Assembly: GCF_007993755.1 (NCBI RefSeq)
Contig: NZ_CP042467.1
Location: 2,876,001-2,940,000, forward strand
Length of the DNA: 64,000 bases
Reading direction: 5' to 3'
Source of the DNA: Microvenator marinus
Lineage (GTDB): Bacteria > Myxococcota_A > Bradymonadia > Bradymonadales > Bradymonadaceae
Part shown: in pieces, positions 37,586 to 46,061 of the stretch
Layout of the letters: each line of letters begins with the position of its first letter
How positions within the stretch are numbered: position 1 is the stretch's first letter
Notes under the pieces: model-generated
What the model was told of the DNA's origin: nothing
The model's input: the letters and a program-made list of their open reading frames with translations, nothing else
The model's database searches: none
Made by a program: the position numbers and the translations under genes

Positions 37586-39499
37586 ATGTGCGGCATCACG
37601 GGTTTCTGGGCGGAATCGATTGGCACGTCGCGTGCCACCGATGTGGTGCGCGCCATGTGCGACTCTATCGCGCATCGCGGGCCGGACGCCGAGGGCGTTT
37701 GGGTGCGCGGCGCGGTGGCGCTCGGGCATAGACGCCTGGCCATTTTGGACGTCTCGGAGGCTGGTGCACAGCCCATGAGTTCGCCCTCGGGGCGATACGT
37801 GATGGTCTATAACGGGGAAGTGTACAACCACCTCGATTTGAGGGCCGAGCTCGACGAGACGTGGCGCGGTACTTCAGACACCGAGACCATGCTCGCCGCT
37901 TTCGAAAAGTGGGGCATCACCGCGTCTGTAAAGCGCTTTGTGGGTATGTTCGCCTGCGCGATTTGGGATACCAAGGAAGAGGAGTTGGTCCTTATCCGAG
38001 ACCGTCTCGGTATCAAACCGCTCTACTGGGGAAAGGTTGGGAGCGCGCTCGTATTTGGGTCTGAGCTCAAGACGTTTAGGGCGTTTCCGGGCTTTGAGTC
38101 AAAGGTAGACCGTGGAGCTTTGGCCGCGTATATGCGCGCCAATTGTGTGCCTCACCCGCAGACCATTTACGAAGGCGTGCACCAGATGTCTCCGGGCACG
38201 ATTTTGAGGGCGAGGCGCGGTGTCACGCGCGTTGAGGTCTTCTGGTCGGCCCGGGACGTGGCGCGAAACGGTCTCGAATCGCCGCTGCATTTTGGCACGA
38301 ATCAGGCCGAGCTCGCCAAGGAGCTTTTGCACGAAAAATTGATGGATGCGGTCAAGCTACGCCTTCTCTCTGACGTGCCACTCGGGGCATTTCTTTCTGG
38401 AGGTGTGGACTCATCTCTGGTGGTTGCGTTGATGCAGGTGCAATCAGAGAATCCGGTGCGGACGTTCTCGATTGGTTTCGAAGACAAGGCGTACGACGAG
38501 GCGGATCACGCGCGCGCCGTTGCGAAGCATCTTGGCACAAATCATACCGAGCTTGTGGTGCGCCCCGAAGATGCTCTAGAGGTGGTCCCAAGGCTTTCGC
38601 AAATCTGGGACGAGCCGTTTGCGGACTCCTCGCAAATCCCCACATTCCTTGTGAGTCAGCTCGCGCGCGAACACGTGACCGTGAGTCTCTCGGGCGACGG
38701 TGGAGACGAGCTCTTCGGTGGGTACAACAGGCATATTCTGGGGCCGAAGGCGTGGGGGCTGATGAGTCGTCTACCGTCCCATTTGAGGAGTGGTGCATCC
38801 GACCTGATTGGCATGCTGCGTGCCGAGCAAACCGACCGACTCTTCGGGGCATTGGACGGCAGGATTCCGGGAGCCGGGAAGATGCGACTTCCGACCGACA
38901 AGCTCCAGAAGCTAGGCCGTATCCTTGGGGCGCAGAGTTTCCAGGAACTCTATGCGAGGCTTGTGACGCATTGGGATTCGGGCGTGGTACTTGGCGCGCC
39001 AGAAACGGCGGCACCGTGGGCTGAAATGGGCAGCAACGCCGAGACGATGATGCTCTTAGATATGGAGACTTATCTTCCTGACGATATCTTGACCAAGGTG
39101 GACCGGGCGAGCATGGCGGTGAGTCTTGAGGCGCGGGTTCCACTCCTCGATCATCGGGTTGTGGAGTTTGCGTGGCGCCTTCCTTTGGACATGAAAATAC
39201 GGCCTAAGGCCGATCCCGCCGGCAAATGGCTCTTGAGGCAGGTGCTTTACGATTACGTGCCTTCTGCGCTCATCGATCGCCCTAAGATGGGGTTCGGGGT
39301 GCCGATTGACGCGTGGTTGCGCGGCCCACTGCGTGAGTGGGCAGAAGACCTCCTGCACCCAGACCGACTCAAGCAGGAAGGCTACTTTGACCCTGCGCCG
39401 ATTCGCCAAAAATGGGATGAACATCAGTCTCGCGCGCACAACTGGCAGCACCATCTCTGGGATGTGTTGATGTTCCAGGCGTGGAACTCTCAAACTTGA
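37586..39499 (+). CDS. asnB: Asparagine synthase (glutamine-hydrolysing)
   Basis: A 637-residue class II glutamine amidotransferase that makes asparagine from aspartate, ATP and glutamine. The N-terminal nucleophile follows the initiator Met (MCGITGFW), with RGPDAEG and YNGEVYNH nearby. The synthetase domain has the PP-loop LSGGVDSSL and SLSGDGGDELFGGYNRH. Length and motifs match the AsnB family found in secondary-metabolite and surface-polysaccharide loci as well as in amino-acid synthesis, so another amidation is possible. It is last in the miaB operon and is followed by a terminator. Confidence 0.9.
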   Translation: MCGITGFWAESIGTSRATDVVRAMCDSIAHRGPDAEGVWVRGAVALGHRRLAILDVSEAGAQPMSSPSGRYVMVYNGEVYNHLDLRAELDETWRGTSDTETMLAAFEKWGITASVKRFVGMFACAIWDTKEEELVLIRDRLGIKPLYWGKVGSALVFGSELKTFRAFPGFESKVDRGALAAYMRANCVPHPQTIYEGVHQMSPGTILRARRGVTRVEVFWSARDVARNGLESPLHFGTNQAELAKELLHEKLMDAVKLRLLSDVPLGAFLSGGVDSSLVVALMQVQSENPVRTFSIGFEDKAYDEADHARAVAKHLGTNHTELVVRPEDALEVVPRLSQIWDEPFADSSQIPTFLVSQLAREHVTVSLSGDGGDELFGGYNRHILGPKAWGLMSRLPSHLRSGASDLIGMLRAEQTDRLFGALDGRIPGAGKMRLPTDKLQKLGRILGAQSFQELYARLVTHWDSGVVLGAPETAAPWAEMGSNAETMMLLDMETYLPDDILTKVDRASMAVSLEARVPLLDHRVVEFAWRLPLDMKIRPKADPAGKWLLRQVLYDYVPSALIDRPKMGFGVPIDAWLRGPLREWAEDLLHPDRLKQEGYFDPAPIRQKWDEHQSRAHNWQHHLWDVLMFQAWNSQT

Positions 39500-39523
39500 A
39501 AACTGCTTTTGTGTTTTTCTCAA

Positions 39524-39554
39524 GAAACCATTTGAAATTGGTTTTCTTTTTTTG
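39524..39554 (+). terminator. Rho-independent terminator after asnB
   Basis: GAAACCA and TGGTTTTC pair across an eight-base loop, followed by a T-rich run (TTTTCTTTTTTT) 25 bases after the asnB stop. Confidence 0.7.
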
Positions 39555-39590
39555 GTTAGACTGCTTTCCACATCAGAAACCCACTTAGAA

Positions 39591-39607
39591 AGGAGACATC
39601 ATAGGTG
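39591..39607 (+). promoter_or_regulatory. Ribosome site of the copy-B secreted protein with no in-frame start
   Basis: AGGAG (39591-39595) has ATC at 39598, ATA at 39601 and GTG at 39605 at suitable distances. The GTG is not in the frame of the following gene and meets TGA after eight codons; the ATC and ATA are in frame but are non-standard starts. Confidence 0.45.
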
Positions 39608-39627
39608 GTTCGACTTGGAAGGGAGCT

Positions 39628-40386
39628 TTGAGCGTCATTTTATTTTTACTCACGAGCGGAACGAACGCGTCTGCGTTTGATCGCACTTATTGTGATCCGG
39701 ACACGGATCCGGACAATTGCGACTGCCCATCAGGTAGTTGCACAAGCCAGGCGATCGCCAGCTTGCCAACTACAGATGATCCCGCATTGATGCGCCAGCA
39801 AAGCGGCCTGACCTCTACTTGGGATTCAACAGAACAGGCTTGGATTGTAGAGGCCAATGTTACGGCCATGAAGACAGGCGTCATCCGCGTCACGCCGAAC
39901 GCAGGAATTTATGCGAATACCAATGAGTTCTATGAGTATATGAGCACACTCTTGGGCGCCACTATGCCAAATCAGCTATCTATAGACGGAGTACTTTTTC
40001 CTCCGATCATCTTGGACCAGAAAGGTGTGTCCCATAGGTTAAATGAGACAACGGAACGATGGGATTTACTGCAGACCTGCAACCTGATTTTTGACATGAT
40101 GCTGGCCCCAGACGGCAGTGTTACTATTGACGGAGTCCAGCTTGAGGTTTTCACGTCCGGCGTCACTTGTGCTGGAACGGACCCTAAGTCTCATGACGAA
40201 CAACAAGACGGACCTCTCCTGGCAGCGCAATGCTCTGTGGCAAAAACCATTGGCGAGTCAGTACAAATGACCAACAGAAACAAGGGTGTATGTACGAATT
40301 CAACTGCTCAGTACGTGAATCGCTACGTATATCCCAAAACCAAGGACGGGTCGTACAGCACCGCTGAAGCGCAGTGCCAGTTTTAA
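39628..40386 (+). CDS. Secreted Cys-containing protein, copy B
   Basis: A 252-residue exported protein related to the secreted protein at 31.4-32.4 kb. A hydrophobic signal segment (LSVILFLLTSGTNASA) precedes a Cys-rich N-terminus (TYCDPDTDPDNCDCPSGSC). Shared blocks are LTSTWDSTEQAWIV and the C-terminal GVC...PKT...C. The TTG at 39628 is the first usable in-frame start but leaves no basic n-region; the better ribosome site (39591) serves codons in another frame or non-standard starts. The true start is therefore unresolved. The partner lipoprotein gene follows after 23 bases. Confidence 0.65.
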   Translation: MSVILFLLTSGTNASAFDRTYCDPDTDPDNCDCPSGSCTSQAIASLPTTDDPALMRQQSGLTSTWDSTEQAWIVEANVTAMKTGVIRVTPNAGIYANTNEFYEYMSTLLGATMPNQLSIDGVLFPPIILDQKGVSHRLNETTERWDLLQTCNLIFDMMLAPDGSVTIDGVQLEVFTSGVTCAGTDPKSHDEQQDGPLLAAQCSVAKTIGESVQMTNRNKGVCTNSTAQYVNRYVYPKTKDGSYSTAEAQCQF

Positions 40387-40409
40387 CCGGTTCTAGAGTG
40401 TTTACGCAA

Positions 40410-41738
40410 ATGAATCTCATTGGCGCCAGACTAGGGAAACTACTTCATATTGTTGGCTTCTTTATGGTTTTGGGATGTGTAGATAGCGAGAGCGTCATTC
40501 AGATTCCAGAACCCATTGAGTACCACTCTCAAAACGCGGATACCTATTTCAAACCAGGAAAGTCGTTGAGGCCTCCTCCAACGACAAATGCCGAAGACTT
40601 CCCAGACACAAAACTCTGGATTACTGAGCGAGAATGTTCACCTGAAACCATTAGTTGGAACATGAAGCAGGGGCCGTTTGAGATCGTTGAACGGCCGTCT
40701 GATCGTGCTCACATGACTGCATCGGAGTTTATTGCCAGCGGGCCGGCAATTACCTCCAGTATCTACCAAGTTTCGATGATAGTGCCTCACCCAAAACACC
40801 AGGCGGGATTGGGTAGCGATGGGCAATTTCAATCACACATCTTGTATTCAAATCATGGCGATGACGTTGAGATTTCTACCTATCATTGGGCACCTACATC
40901 GTTTGGTAAGCTCGGGGAGTTGGGATACACCGTTTTGGTGAACTTTAGGCCTACCTCAACCACTCATCGGCTCTGGGACGATAGCCGTAGTGAGATACTC
41001 AAAGAGGTGCAAGATTCTGGTTGGACGTTTAGTCGGCGAGCCAACGTCCATATCGTGGACTTGAATATTGGGGCGGACAACTTTGATGAGCCCGGGGCCT
41101 ATGACGTCACCGTCTTCATGAATTACCACGTCGATCATCGAGTCAACAATCAACATGTGTCCCGCTTCACCGTTCTATATGGAGGCTACTCTCTAAAAAA
41201 AGAAGTGTGCGTGCGGGAAGCGCTTGAAGAACCCATCACCGATTTTGAGAGGGAAATGGGCCGAAACACACAGTGGCTAATCGGAGCATTTGAGCGCGAT
41301 TCCGGCTCCACGCGCTATGCGACAACACACCCAGATGGTGGAGTTTGGGTCGACTGGTCATTGTTTCGACTATGGATCGATAAGCCACGTATTGTGGCGC
41401 TTATCCCTCTGGTCGATGCTAGGCCTGCCGCAGAGCCCATTTATACGTGGTCTGGAGGAGACAAAGGCGTGGGCAACAACAGCATCACCGAGATACTCGA
41501 GATGGTGGACGACCGAGGTTCATTTTGGGTAGATATTGAAGGCCGCGAGAAGAAAGACGTCATGATGATGGCCATACCCGACCCCTTCTTGCCTCGACGA
41601 AATCTGGATGGAGACGTGTTTTATGAGAATGGTGCTTACGGAAACAGGCACTCAAACATCCTCTCCATTTCAAGCTTTCGAGACGATAGCGATCGATGCG
41701 ACGCTCAAGAGGGGCCTTGCATTGAGTGGGGCTACTAA
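40410..41738 (+). CDS. Lipoprotein, copy B of the duplicated module
   Basis: A 442-residue predicted lipoprotein (VGFFMVLGC lipobox). It shares order and motifs with the lipoprotein at 30150-31412: AYDVTVFMN, RFTVLYGGYSLKKEVC and a late IPDPFLPRRNL against YNPWIPAV. Similarity is patchy, indicating old duplication or independent acquisition. The ATG at 40410 is preferred to an earlier GTG that would overlap the secreted-protein gene. No enzymatic motif was found. The AT-richer composition differs from the neighbouring asnB and epimerase genes. Confidence 0.75.
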   Translation: MNLIGARLGKLLHIVGFFMVLGCVDSESVIQIPEPIEYHSQNADTYFKPGKSLRPPPTTNAEDFPDTKLWITERECSPETISWNMKQGPFEIVERPSDRAHMTASEFIASGPAITSSIYQVSMIVPHPKHQAGLGSDGQFQSHILYSNHGDDVEISTYHWAPTSFGKLGELGYTVLVNFRPTSTTHRLWDDSRSEILKEVQDSGWTFSRRANVHIVDLNIGADNFDEPGAYDVTVFMNYHVDHRVNNQHVSRFTVLYGGYSLKKEVCVREALEEPITDFEREMGRNTQWLIGAFERDSGSTRYATTHPDGGVWVDWSLFRLWIDKPRIVALIPLVDARPAAEPIYTWSGGDKGVGNNSITEILEMVDDRGSFWVDIEGREKKDVMMMAIPDPFLPRRNLDGDVFYENGAYGNRHSNILSISSFRDDSDRCDAQEGPCIEWGY

Positions 41739-41813
41739 AGGTTTGCATGTTCACAGAGCCTGCTTCTACAAAGTGCGAACTCGTAGTACATGAGGCGCAG
41801 GCCAAGGAGGAAT

Positions 41814-42740
41814 ATGCGTTACCTAGTCACCGGTGCTGCCGGATTTATCGGAAGTCATATCGTAGAAACCCTGATTAAAGCGGGGCATGAGGTTCGTGGG
41901 TTGGACAACCTATCCACAGGGCATCGGCACAATATCGAGCCGTTCCTGAAGGATTTCGAGTTCATCGAGGCGGATATCCGGGACGCTAAGGCGTGTCACG
42001 CCGCGTGTGCAGGGGTGGACCACGTGATTCATCAGGCGGCGCTTGGCAGTGTTCCGCGGTCCATCGAGGACCCGATTACGAGCCATGAAGTCAACACCAC
42101 GGGCACGCTGAACATGTTGATTGCGGCGCGCGATGCGGGCGCCAGCTCTTTTGTGTTCGCGGCGAGCTCGTCCACTTACGGGGATACGCCCGTGCTTCCG
42201 AAGCACGAGGATATGACGCCGAACCCGATGAGCCCGTACGCGGTGACCAAGACCACATGCGAGCAATACCTGAAGGTGTTCTCGGACCTCTATGGCCTCA
42301 ATACCGTGGGCCTTCGATACTTCAATATTTTTGGTCCTCGGCAGGATCCAAACGGGCCGTACGCTGCGGTGATCCCGAAATTTATCCAGATTTTGAAAGA
42401 TGGCGGTGTGCCGACTGTGAACGGTGACGGCGGCCAAACACGTGACTTTACCTACGTGGCGAACGCGGTTCAGGCGAACCTTAACGCATGCACCCATGCC
42501 GAGCGTGCCTCCGGTCAAATCATGAATATCGCGTGTGGTGAGCGAATCTCTCTCAACGACCTCTACACGATCATTGCCGAGGAGCTCGGAGTCACGCAAT
42601 CCCCCAATTACGGCCCTCCCCGCGCCGGCGACGTTCGCGATTCGCTCGCCGATATTTCCAAGGCAAAACGCCTCATCGAGTACGACCCGAGCATCGACTA
42701 CCGAGAAGGACTGCGACTCACAGTTGCGAGTCACGGCTAA
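41814..42740 (+). CDS. NAD-dependent sugar-nucleotide epimerase (UDP-GlcNAc/glucose 4-epimerase type)
   Basis: A 308-residue extended short-chain dehydrogenase. NAD motif TGAAGFIGSH near the N-terminus, LDNLSTGHRHNI, catalytic Ser/Thr region AASSSTYGD and YAVTK with the active Tyr and Lys, and LRYFNIFGPRQDPNGPYAAV. The pattern LGSVPRSIEDP resembles WbpP/Gne-type UDP-N-acetylhexosamine 4-epimerases, so a role in surface polysaccharide precursors is likely. AAGGAGG precedes the ATG at 41814 by three bases. The kinase gene follows after 18 bases. Confidence 0.85.
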   Translation: MRYLVTGAAGFIGSHIVETLIKAGHEVRGLDNLSTGHRHNIEPFLKDFEFIEADIRDAKACHAACAGVDHVIHQAALGSVPRSIEDPITSHEVNTTGTLNMLIAARDAGASSFVFAASSSTYGDTPVLPKHEDMTPNPMSPYAVTKTTCEQYLKVFSDLYGLNTVGLRYFNIFGPRQDPNGPYAAVIPKFIQILKDGGVPTVNGDGGQTRDFTYVANAVQANLNACTHAERASGQIMNIACGERISLNDLYTIIAEELGVTQSPNYGPPRAGDVRDSLADISKAKRLIEYDPSIDYREGLRLTVASHG

Positions 42741-42758
42741 TTGAGTTCAAATTCAGCC

Positions 42759-44945
42759 ATGAATTCACCGCTGAAGACTCTAGGCCGGTACGAACTCCTG
42801 CATCCCATCGCACGCGGTGGTATGGGAGAGATCTATCTGGCACGGGCTCGAGGTGCGGGCGGCTTTGAGAAGACCATCATCATCAAGACGATGGTGGAGC
42901 ATCTCGCCGAAGAAGAGGAGTTCATCACGCGCTTTCTGGACGAGGCGCATATCGTGGTGCAGCTCGTTCACGGCAATATCGTCCCCGTCTTTGATATGGG
43001 TGAGGAAGACGGCACGTATTTCATCGCCATGGAGTATGTGCCAGGCCGCGATTTGCGCGAAGTGCTCAAACGCCTCAGCATGACTGGGGATGTGATGCCC
43101 GTGGACCTCGCGCTCTTTGTGGTGAGCGAGGTGGCCAAAGGGCTTGATTACGCGCATCGAAAGACGGATTCGGACGGCGAAAACTTAGGGATCGTACACC
43201 GCGATATCAGCCCCTCAAATATCGTGATTTCGTCGGATGGCGAGGTGAAGATCATCGATTTCGGCATTGCGCGTGCCGCTGGAAAGCTCGGGAAGACCGC
43301 ATCGGGGCGCATCCAGGGTAAGTTTTGCTACATGAGCCCGGAGCAGGCCGCAGGGCGCCCGCTCGACGCGCGCAGCGACGTATTCAGTGCCGGGGTCACG
43401 CTCTACGAGTTGATGACGGGGTTTCGGCCCTTTGAGGGGAGCTCGGACCTGGAGAGCCTGGAGCTCGTGCGGCTCTGTGAATTCGACCCGCCGAGCACCC
43501 TGAATCCCGCGATTCCGGAAGAGGTAGACTCGATCGTTCAAAAGGCGCTCTCCAAGAACACGGCTGAGCGATATCAGAGCGCCGAACAGCTGCAGGTGGA
43601 TATCCTTCAATATCTCTACGCCACGGGCAGCGCACCAACGAGCTCCGAGGTCGGAAAGTTCTTGGCAGGCTTGTTCCCGGAGGGTTTGGAGCGAAAGGAG
43701 CTCAAGGCTGCGCGCGGCTCGGGTTCTTCGCCGCGCAAAGGGAATCTAGACCAGGTGCTTGAAGAGGAGTTGGACCGACTGCTGGACAAGCCCGGGACAG
43801 ACCCCTTCTCAACCACGGCGGCATCGCCGGCAAAACGGCCGGCTCAGTCTTCGGAGACGGCGAGTCGGATCATCGACTCGAGTTCGATTTCAAAGCCGCT
43901 GACCTCGCGCACGCATCAGACAGGTCAAGGCGCTGCGGAGGCGCCCGCGAGTGGGCTGAACCGCATGGTCGCGGGTGGAAGCGTGTTCATTTTGCTTCTG
44001 GCGGCGGGCTTTTTCCTCTGGCCCCGACCTGCGTATGTTCAGATCGATAGTGAGCCTGAGGGCGCTAAGATTCTCATCAACGGCGCCGAGTCTATGGGCA
44101 GCCTCACGCCTGCGCGCCTTAAGTTAGAGCCCGGTGTTCACTCGATTACGATTGAAAAAGATGGGTTTCAGGCGCGGACCTTGAGGGTGGAGCTTGGGCG
44201 TGGTGAGGAGTTTGAGATCGGCGCGGATCGGGCAACTCTTGTGGAGATTAAGCGGCCTCGGAGTTTCGAGGTTAAGGCACCTGAAGGAGCCGTGATTCTT
44301 CGCGATCAGTCGTCTCTTGGCACACATCAGACCACGATCGAACTCAACCCAGGACAGGTCACGAATTTGCTGGCCCAGAAGGAGGGCTGTACGGGCTCGA
44401 ACTATGCGCTTTCCTACGAGCATTCATCGCCGCAAGTGGTTCTTCCGCTGAATTGCGAGCCCGCACAGACCGAGCCGGAGCCGGAGCCGGAGCCGAGCAA
44501 AGAGCGGCCTGCTCAACCCCAGGTGGTTACGGTAGTTTTTGATTCAACGCCGACGGGAGCCACGGTGGTGATTGACGGTGCCGAGGTCGGGCAGACACCC
44601 ATGCGCGCGCCCTACCCGACTCGCGAGGCGTTTGAAGTCAGGTTTGAACTAGATGGCTATGAGTCGGTGGTTCAGACTAGGCGGCCTGGCGTGCGGCGCG
44701 TGAGCGCGAAATTCGCGCAGGCAGATGAGGGTTGCCTGGACCTGAGCTTGATAAACCCGGCCATTGGTGAGGTTTCAATCGACTCTGGACCATTTGAGAA
44801 AGTCAATCGTGGGTTTAAGAAACGCCCTCTCAAAGCGGGGAAACACACGGTTCGAGCGAGGAACCCTGTGGCCCAACGCGACGATACCTTCGAGGTTGAA
44901 ATTGAGGCCTCGCCAAAATGTAAACTCCTCGTAATATGGGATTAG
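42759..44945 (+). CDS. Membrane Ser/Thr kinase with extracytoplasmic PEGA domains
   Basis: A 728-residue Hanks kinase. Catalytic domain: ARGGMGEIYLA (18-28), K43, HRDISPSN with D149, DFGIARA from D167, SPEQAAG. The HRDISPSN variant is common in Myxococcota kinases. A disordered linker leads to one transmembrane helix (about 404-420), then PEGA-type beta domains (VQIDSEPEGAKILINGAE near 427, and VVFDSTPTGATVVIDGAEVG near 590) joined by an EPEPEPEP linker. PEGA domains probably sense or bind the envelope. The Roadblock-domain gene follows immediately. Confidence 0.92.
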   Translation: MNSPLKTLGRYELLHPIARGGMGEIYLARARGAGGFEKTIIIKTMVEHLAEEEEFITRFLDEAHIVVQLVHGNIVPVFDMGEEDGTYFIAMEYVPGRDLREVLKRLSMTGDVMPVDLALFVVSEVAKGLDYAHRKTDSDGENLGIVHRDISPSNIVISSDGEVKIIDFGIARAAGKLGKTASGRIQGKFCYMSPEQAAGRPLDARSDVFSAGVTLYELMTGFRPFEGSSDLESLELVRLCEFDPPSTLNPAIPEEVDSIVQKALSKNTAERYQSAEQLQVDILQYLYATGSAPTSSEVGKFLAGLFPEGLERKELKAARGSGSSPRKGNLDQVLEEELDRLLDKPGTDPFSTTAASPAKRPAQSSETASRIIDSSSISKPLTSRTHQTGQGAAEAPASGLNRMVAGGSVFILLLAAGFFLWPRPAYVQIDSEPEGAKILINGAESMGSLTPARLKLEPGVHSITIEKDGFQARTLRVELGRGEEFEIGADRATLVEIKRPRSFEVKAPEGAVILRDQSSLGTHQTTIELNPGQVTNLLAQKEGCTGSNYALSYEHSSPQVVLPLNCEPAQTEPEPEPEPSKERPAQPQVVTVVFDSTPTGATVVIDGAEVGQTPMRAPYPTREAFEVRFELDGYESVVQTRRPGVRRVSAKFAQADEGCLDLSLINPAIGEVSIDSGPFEKVNRGFKKRPLKAGKHTVRARNPVAQRDDTFEVEIEASPKCKLLVIWD

Positions 44946-45009
44946 GCGCTTGCCAGAGGCCCGCCATGAGTTATATGAAACGGTTGCACAAACGTATCCC
45001 GGAGTATTC

Positions 45010-45366
45010 ATGTTTAAGCAGAAATTGACCCGTGTGGTGAATAACATCGACGGCGCGATCGGATGCATGCTGATAGGCTTTGATGGAATCGCCATCGACA
45101 GCGTGTTCCGGGAGGCGGAGGTGCCACAGTTGAGCGCCATTTCAGTTGAGCTCAGCAATATGCTGGACAAGTTTCGCCGGCTTCAGGTCTACGACGTGGG
45201 CGACGTAAACGAGGTCAGCATCACGACTGGAAATATCACCACTTTGGCCCGCGTCATCGCGGATGAATACTTGCTGGTTTTGGCCTTGGACAAGGATGCG
45301 GACGTGGGCCGCGGACAAACGATGCTTCGGCTCATTTCTCCCTTCGTCGAACGCGAAATGGTGTGA
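45010..45366 (+). CDS. Roadblock/LC7-domain protein (MglB-like)
   Basis: A 118-residue single-domain protein of the Roadblock/LC7 superfamily: VVNNIDGAIGCMLIGFDGIA, LSAISVELSNMLDKF, IADEYLLVLALDKDADVG. Members act as GAPs or scaffolds for small Ras-like GTPases, as MglB does for MglA in polarity control. No GTPase is encoded in the window. The ATG at 45010, with GGAG at 45001, is preferred to an upstream ATG at 44950. Position right after the PEGA kinase suggests co-expression. Confidence 0.8.
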   Translation: MFKQKLTRVVNNIDGAIGCMLIGFDGIAIDSVFREAEVPQLSAISVELSNMLDKFRRLQVYDVGDVNEVSITTGNITTLARVIADEYLLVLALDKDADVGRGQTMLRLISPFVEREMV

Positions 45367-45402
45367 TAGAGAAGCGCGCGTAATTTCCGCTAAGAGGACG
45401 AC

Positions 45403-45966
45403 ATGTATAGCACTTCAGATTTTCGTAAGAACCTCAAGATTGAAATTGACGGCGAGCCCTATGTGATTTTGGAAGCCGTCCACGTCAAGCCCGGCAAGGG
45501 CGTGGCGTTCGTAAAGACCAAGTACAAGAGCTTGATTTCGGGTCGCACCCTCGAGCAGAACTTCCGCTCGGGCGACAAGGTCAACGTGCCAAATCTCGAG
45601 GCACGCACCATGACCTATCTCTACAAAGACGGCGATATGTTCGTCTTTATGGACCAGAACAACTACGAGCAGCTTCAGCTTGAAGAGGGCGCCGTGGAAA
45701 CCGTACTGGACTATTTGAAGGATAACCTCGAGGTTGAGGTGTTGTTCTTCAACAACCGCGCGATCAACGTGGAGCCACCTGTATTTGTAGAGCTCTACGT
45801 GACTCAGACCGATCCTGGTGTCAAAGGGGACACGGCTCAGGGCGGCTCAAAACCGGCTACTTTGGAGACGGGCGCCGTGATCACGGTGCCGCTCTACCTC
45901 CAAGAAGGCGAGTTAATTAAAGTAGATACACGTACGGGATCGTATGTGGAGCGCGTCAACAAATAA
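45403..45966 (+). CDS. efp: Translation elongation factor P
   Basis: A 187-residue EF-P that relieves ribosome stalling at polyproline. All three beta-barrel domains are present: the N-terminal KOW-like MYSTSDFRKNLKIEIDGEPY, the modification loop KPGKGVAF with its conserved lysine, and the C-terminal GAVITVPLYLQEGELIKVDT. No epmA/epmB or earP gene lies nearby, so the state of the lysine is unknown. The start codon is well placed after AGAGG. Confidence 0.95.
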   Translation: MYSTSDFRKNLKIEIDGEPYVILEAVHVKPGKGVAFVKTKYKSLISGRTLEQNFRSGDKVNVPNLEARTMTYLYKDGDMFVFMDQNNYEQLQLEEGAVETVLDYLKDNLEVEVLFFNNRAINVEPPVFVELYVTQTDPGVKGDTAQGGSKPATLETGAVITVPLYLQEGELIKVDTRTGSYVERVNK

Positions 45967-45983
45967 CGCGCGCTGATGAGTGG

Positions 45984-46013
45984 TTGACGTTGTTCAACCG
46001 TGACCGTTATCAT
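45984..46013 (+). promoter_or_regulatory. Sigma-70-type promoter for the large TPR gene
   Basis: TTGACG and TATCAT, each matching consensus at five of six positions, are separated by 18 bases and lie about 50 bases before the start codon. Confidence 0.5.
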
Positions 46014-46061
46014 GTCGCACCTACACACGGTGCGTAGGGCATTTCGAAGAGGCTTAGGACC

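Noticed and set aside
44475-44496. EPEPEPEP-coding repeat in the PEGA kinase as a mobile or regulatory repeat
   Set aside because: It is a short GAGCCG-type run encoding an ordinary extracytoplasmic linker.
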